From Chloroflexota bacterium (GTDB lineage Bacteria > Chloroflexota > Anaerolineae > UBA4142): a stretch of 58,174 bases of DNA. The stretch is from the NCBI GenBank assembly GCA_016215025.1, contig JACRMI010000173.1:1-58174 (forward strand), written 5' to 3'. The stretch's first letter is position 1. Every line of letters begins with the position of its first letter. The notes under the pieces are model-generated. The model ran no database searches. It had not been told where the DNA came from and saw nothing but the letters and a program-made list of their open reading frames with translations. The position numbers and the translations under genes are program-made. Below are positions 58,060 to 58,174 of the stretch, piece by piece.

Positions 58060-58174
58060 ACAAAATTGTTCGATTAAATTTTGAGCAATCAAATCACGAA
58101 TCGCCGCGCCGCGAAGCCAATCAATCACACGGCGATGGATGGACGCAATTGAGCGTCGCCGTTTATCCCGCCGA
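58045..58174 (-). CDS. Partial unrecognised protein, C-terminal end
   Basis: An open frame of 42 codons enters from the right edge and ends at a TGA at 58045-58047. The visible C-terminus is basic then hydrophobic (RRDKRRRSIASIHRRVIDW, then LIAQNLIEQFCSNTI). It overlaps the propeller gene end by 15 bp. A transposase tail is possible but no family is recognised. Confidence 0.4.
   Translation of the reverse strand, partial: RRDKRRRSIASIHRRVIDWLRGAAIRDLIAQNLIEQFCSNTI

Overview
The window looks like chromosomal DNA of a free-living bacterium. My best guess is Chloroflexota, Anaerolineae-like; this is an inference and not a proven placement. The clues are very large membrane proteins fused to TPR or beta-sandwich domains, a secreted propeller protein ending in YLPLILR, a YqeC-MobA fusion, and hrcA-grpE-dnaK under a CIRCE element. 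Coding density is high, base composition is roughly balanced, and I see no phage module, CRISPR array, rRNA or tRNA.

Region 1 (1-8400, minus strand) is a tightly coupled surface-sugar operon. An EPS-type winged-helix regulator with its own promoter and operator is followed by an SpsF-type cytidylyltransferase, Gfo/Idh oxidoreductase, DegT aminotransferase, SDR epimerase, GNAT, NeuB-type synthase, methyltransferase and a DUF4910 aminopeptidase-like protein. Together they suggest a nonulosonic (sialic-acid-like) sugar. Region 2 (8465-17505) has uridine kinase diverging from a Wzy/WaaL-like protein with a TPR tail, a WecA/TagO-like transferase, a nucleotide-sugar dehydrogenase split by a 488-residue intein at its catalytic cysteine, and guanylate kinase.

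Region 3 (17506-22700) carries yebC, ruvC and ruvA, an AbrB/RelE-type toxin-antitoxin pair, a VanW-family protein and an OsmC-like peroxidase. Region 4 (22717-29823) is a tandem triplication of KimA-like APC permeases. Each has a promoter-hairpin-U-run leader that looks like an attenuator, and two share a 25-bp operator-like block. Region 5 (29824-38231) has a three-PA14 secreted protein, a Fur-family repressor with a perfect operator, znuA-znuC-znuB, trmO and a giant membrane protein with a dispersed repeat inserted in frame.

Region 6 (38232-49824) has a YqeC-MobA fusion, an unrecognised protein, a SpoIID-domain protein, a phosphoglycerate-mutase-like metalloenzyme, a flavin reductase, a double-propeller secreted protein behind a pseudoknotted leader, a lipid kinase, a cupin and a SAM hydroxide adenosyltransferase. 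Region 7 (49825-end) is the heat-shock operon, a MarR-GNAT fusion, an EamA transporter, a Thr-rich lipoprotein and a cut-short propeller lipoprotein behind a second structured leader.

Three signals run across the window. First, many intergenic gaps hold 7-nt (sometimes 9-nt) tandem microrepeats, often folded back as inverted arrays. Second, a second family of dispersed palindromic elements occurs several times. Third, structured 5' leaders ending in terminator-shaped hairpins precede five genes (three permeases, two propeller proteins). The leaders and microrepeats are the best candidates for something undescribed.
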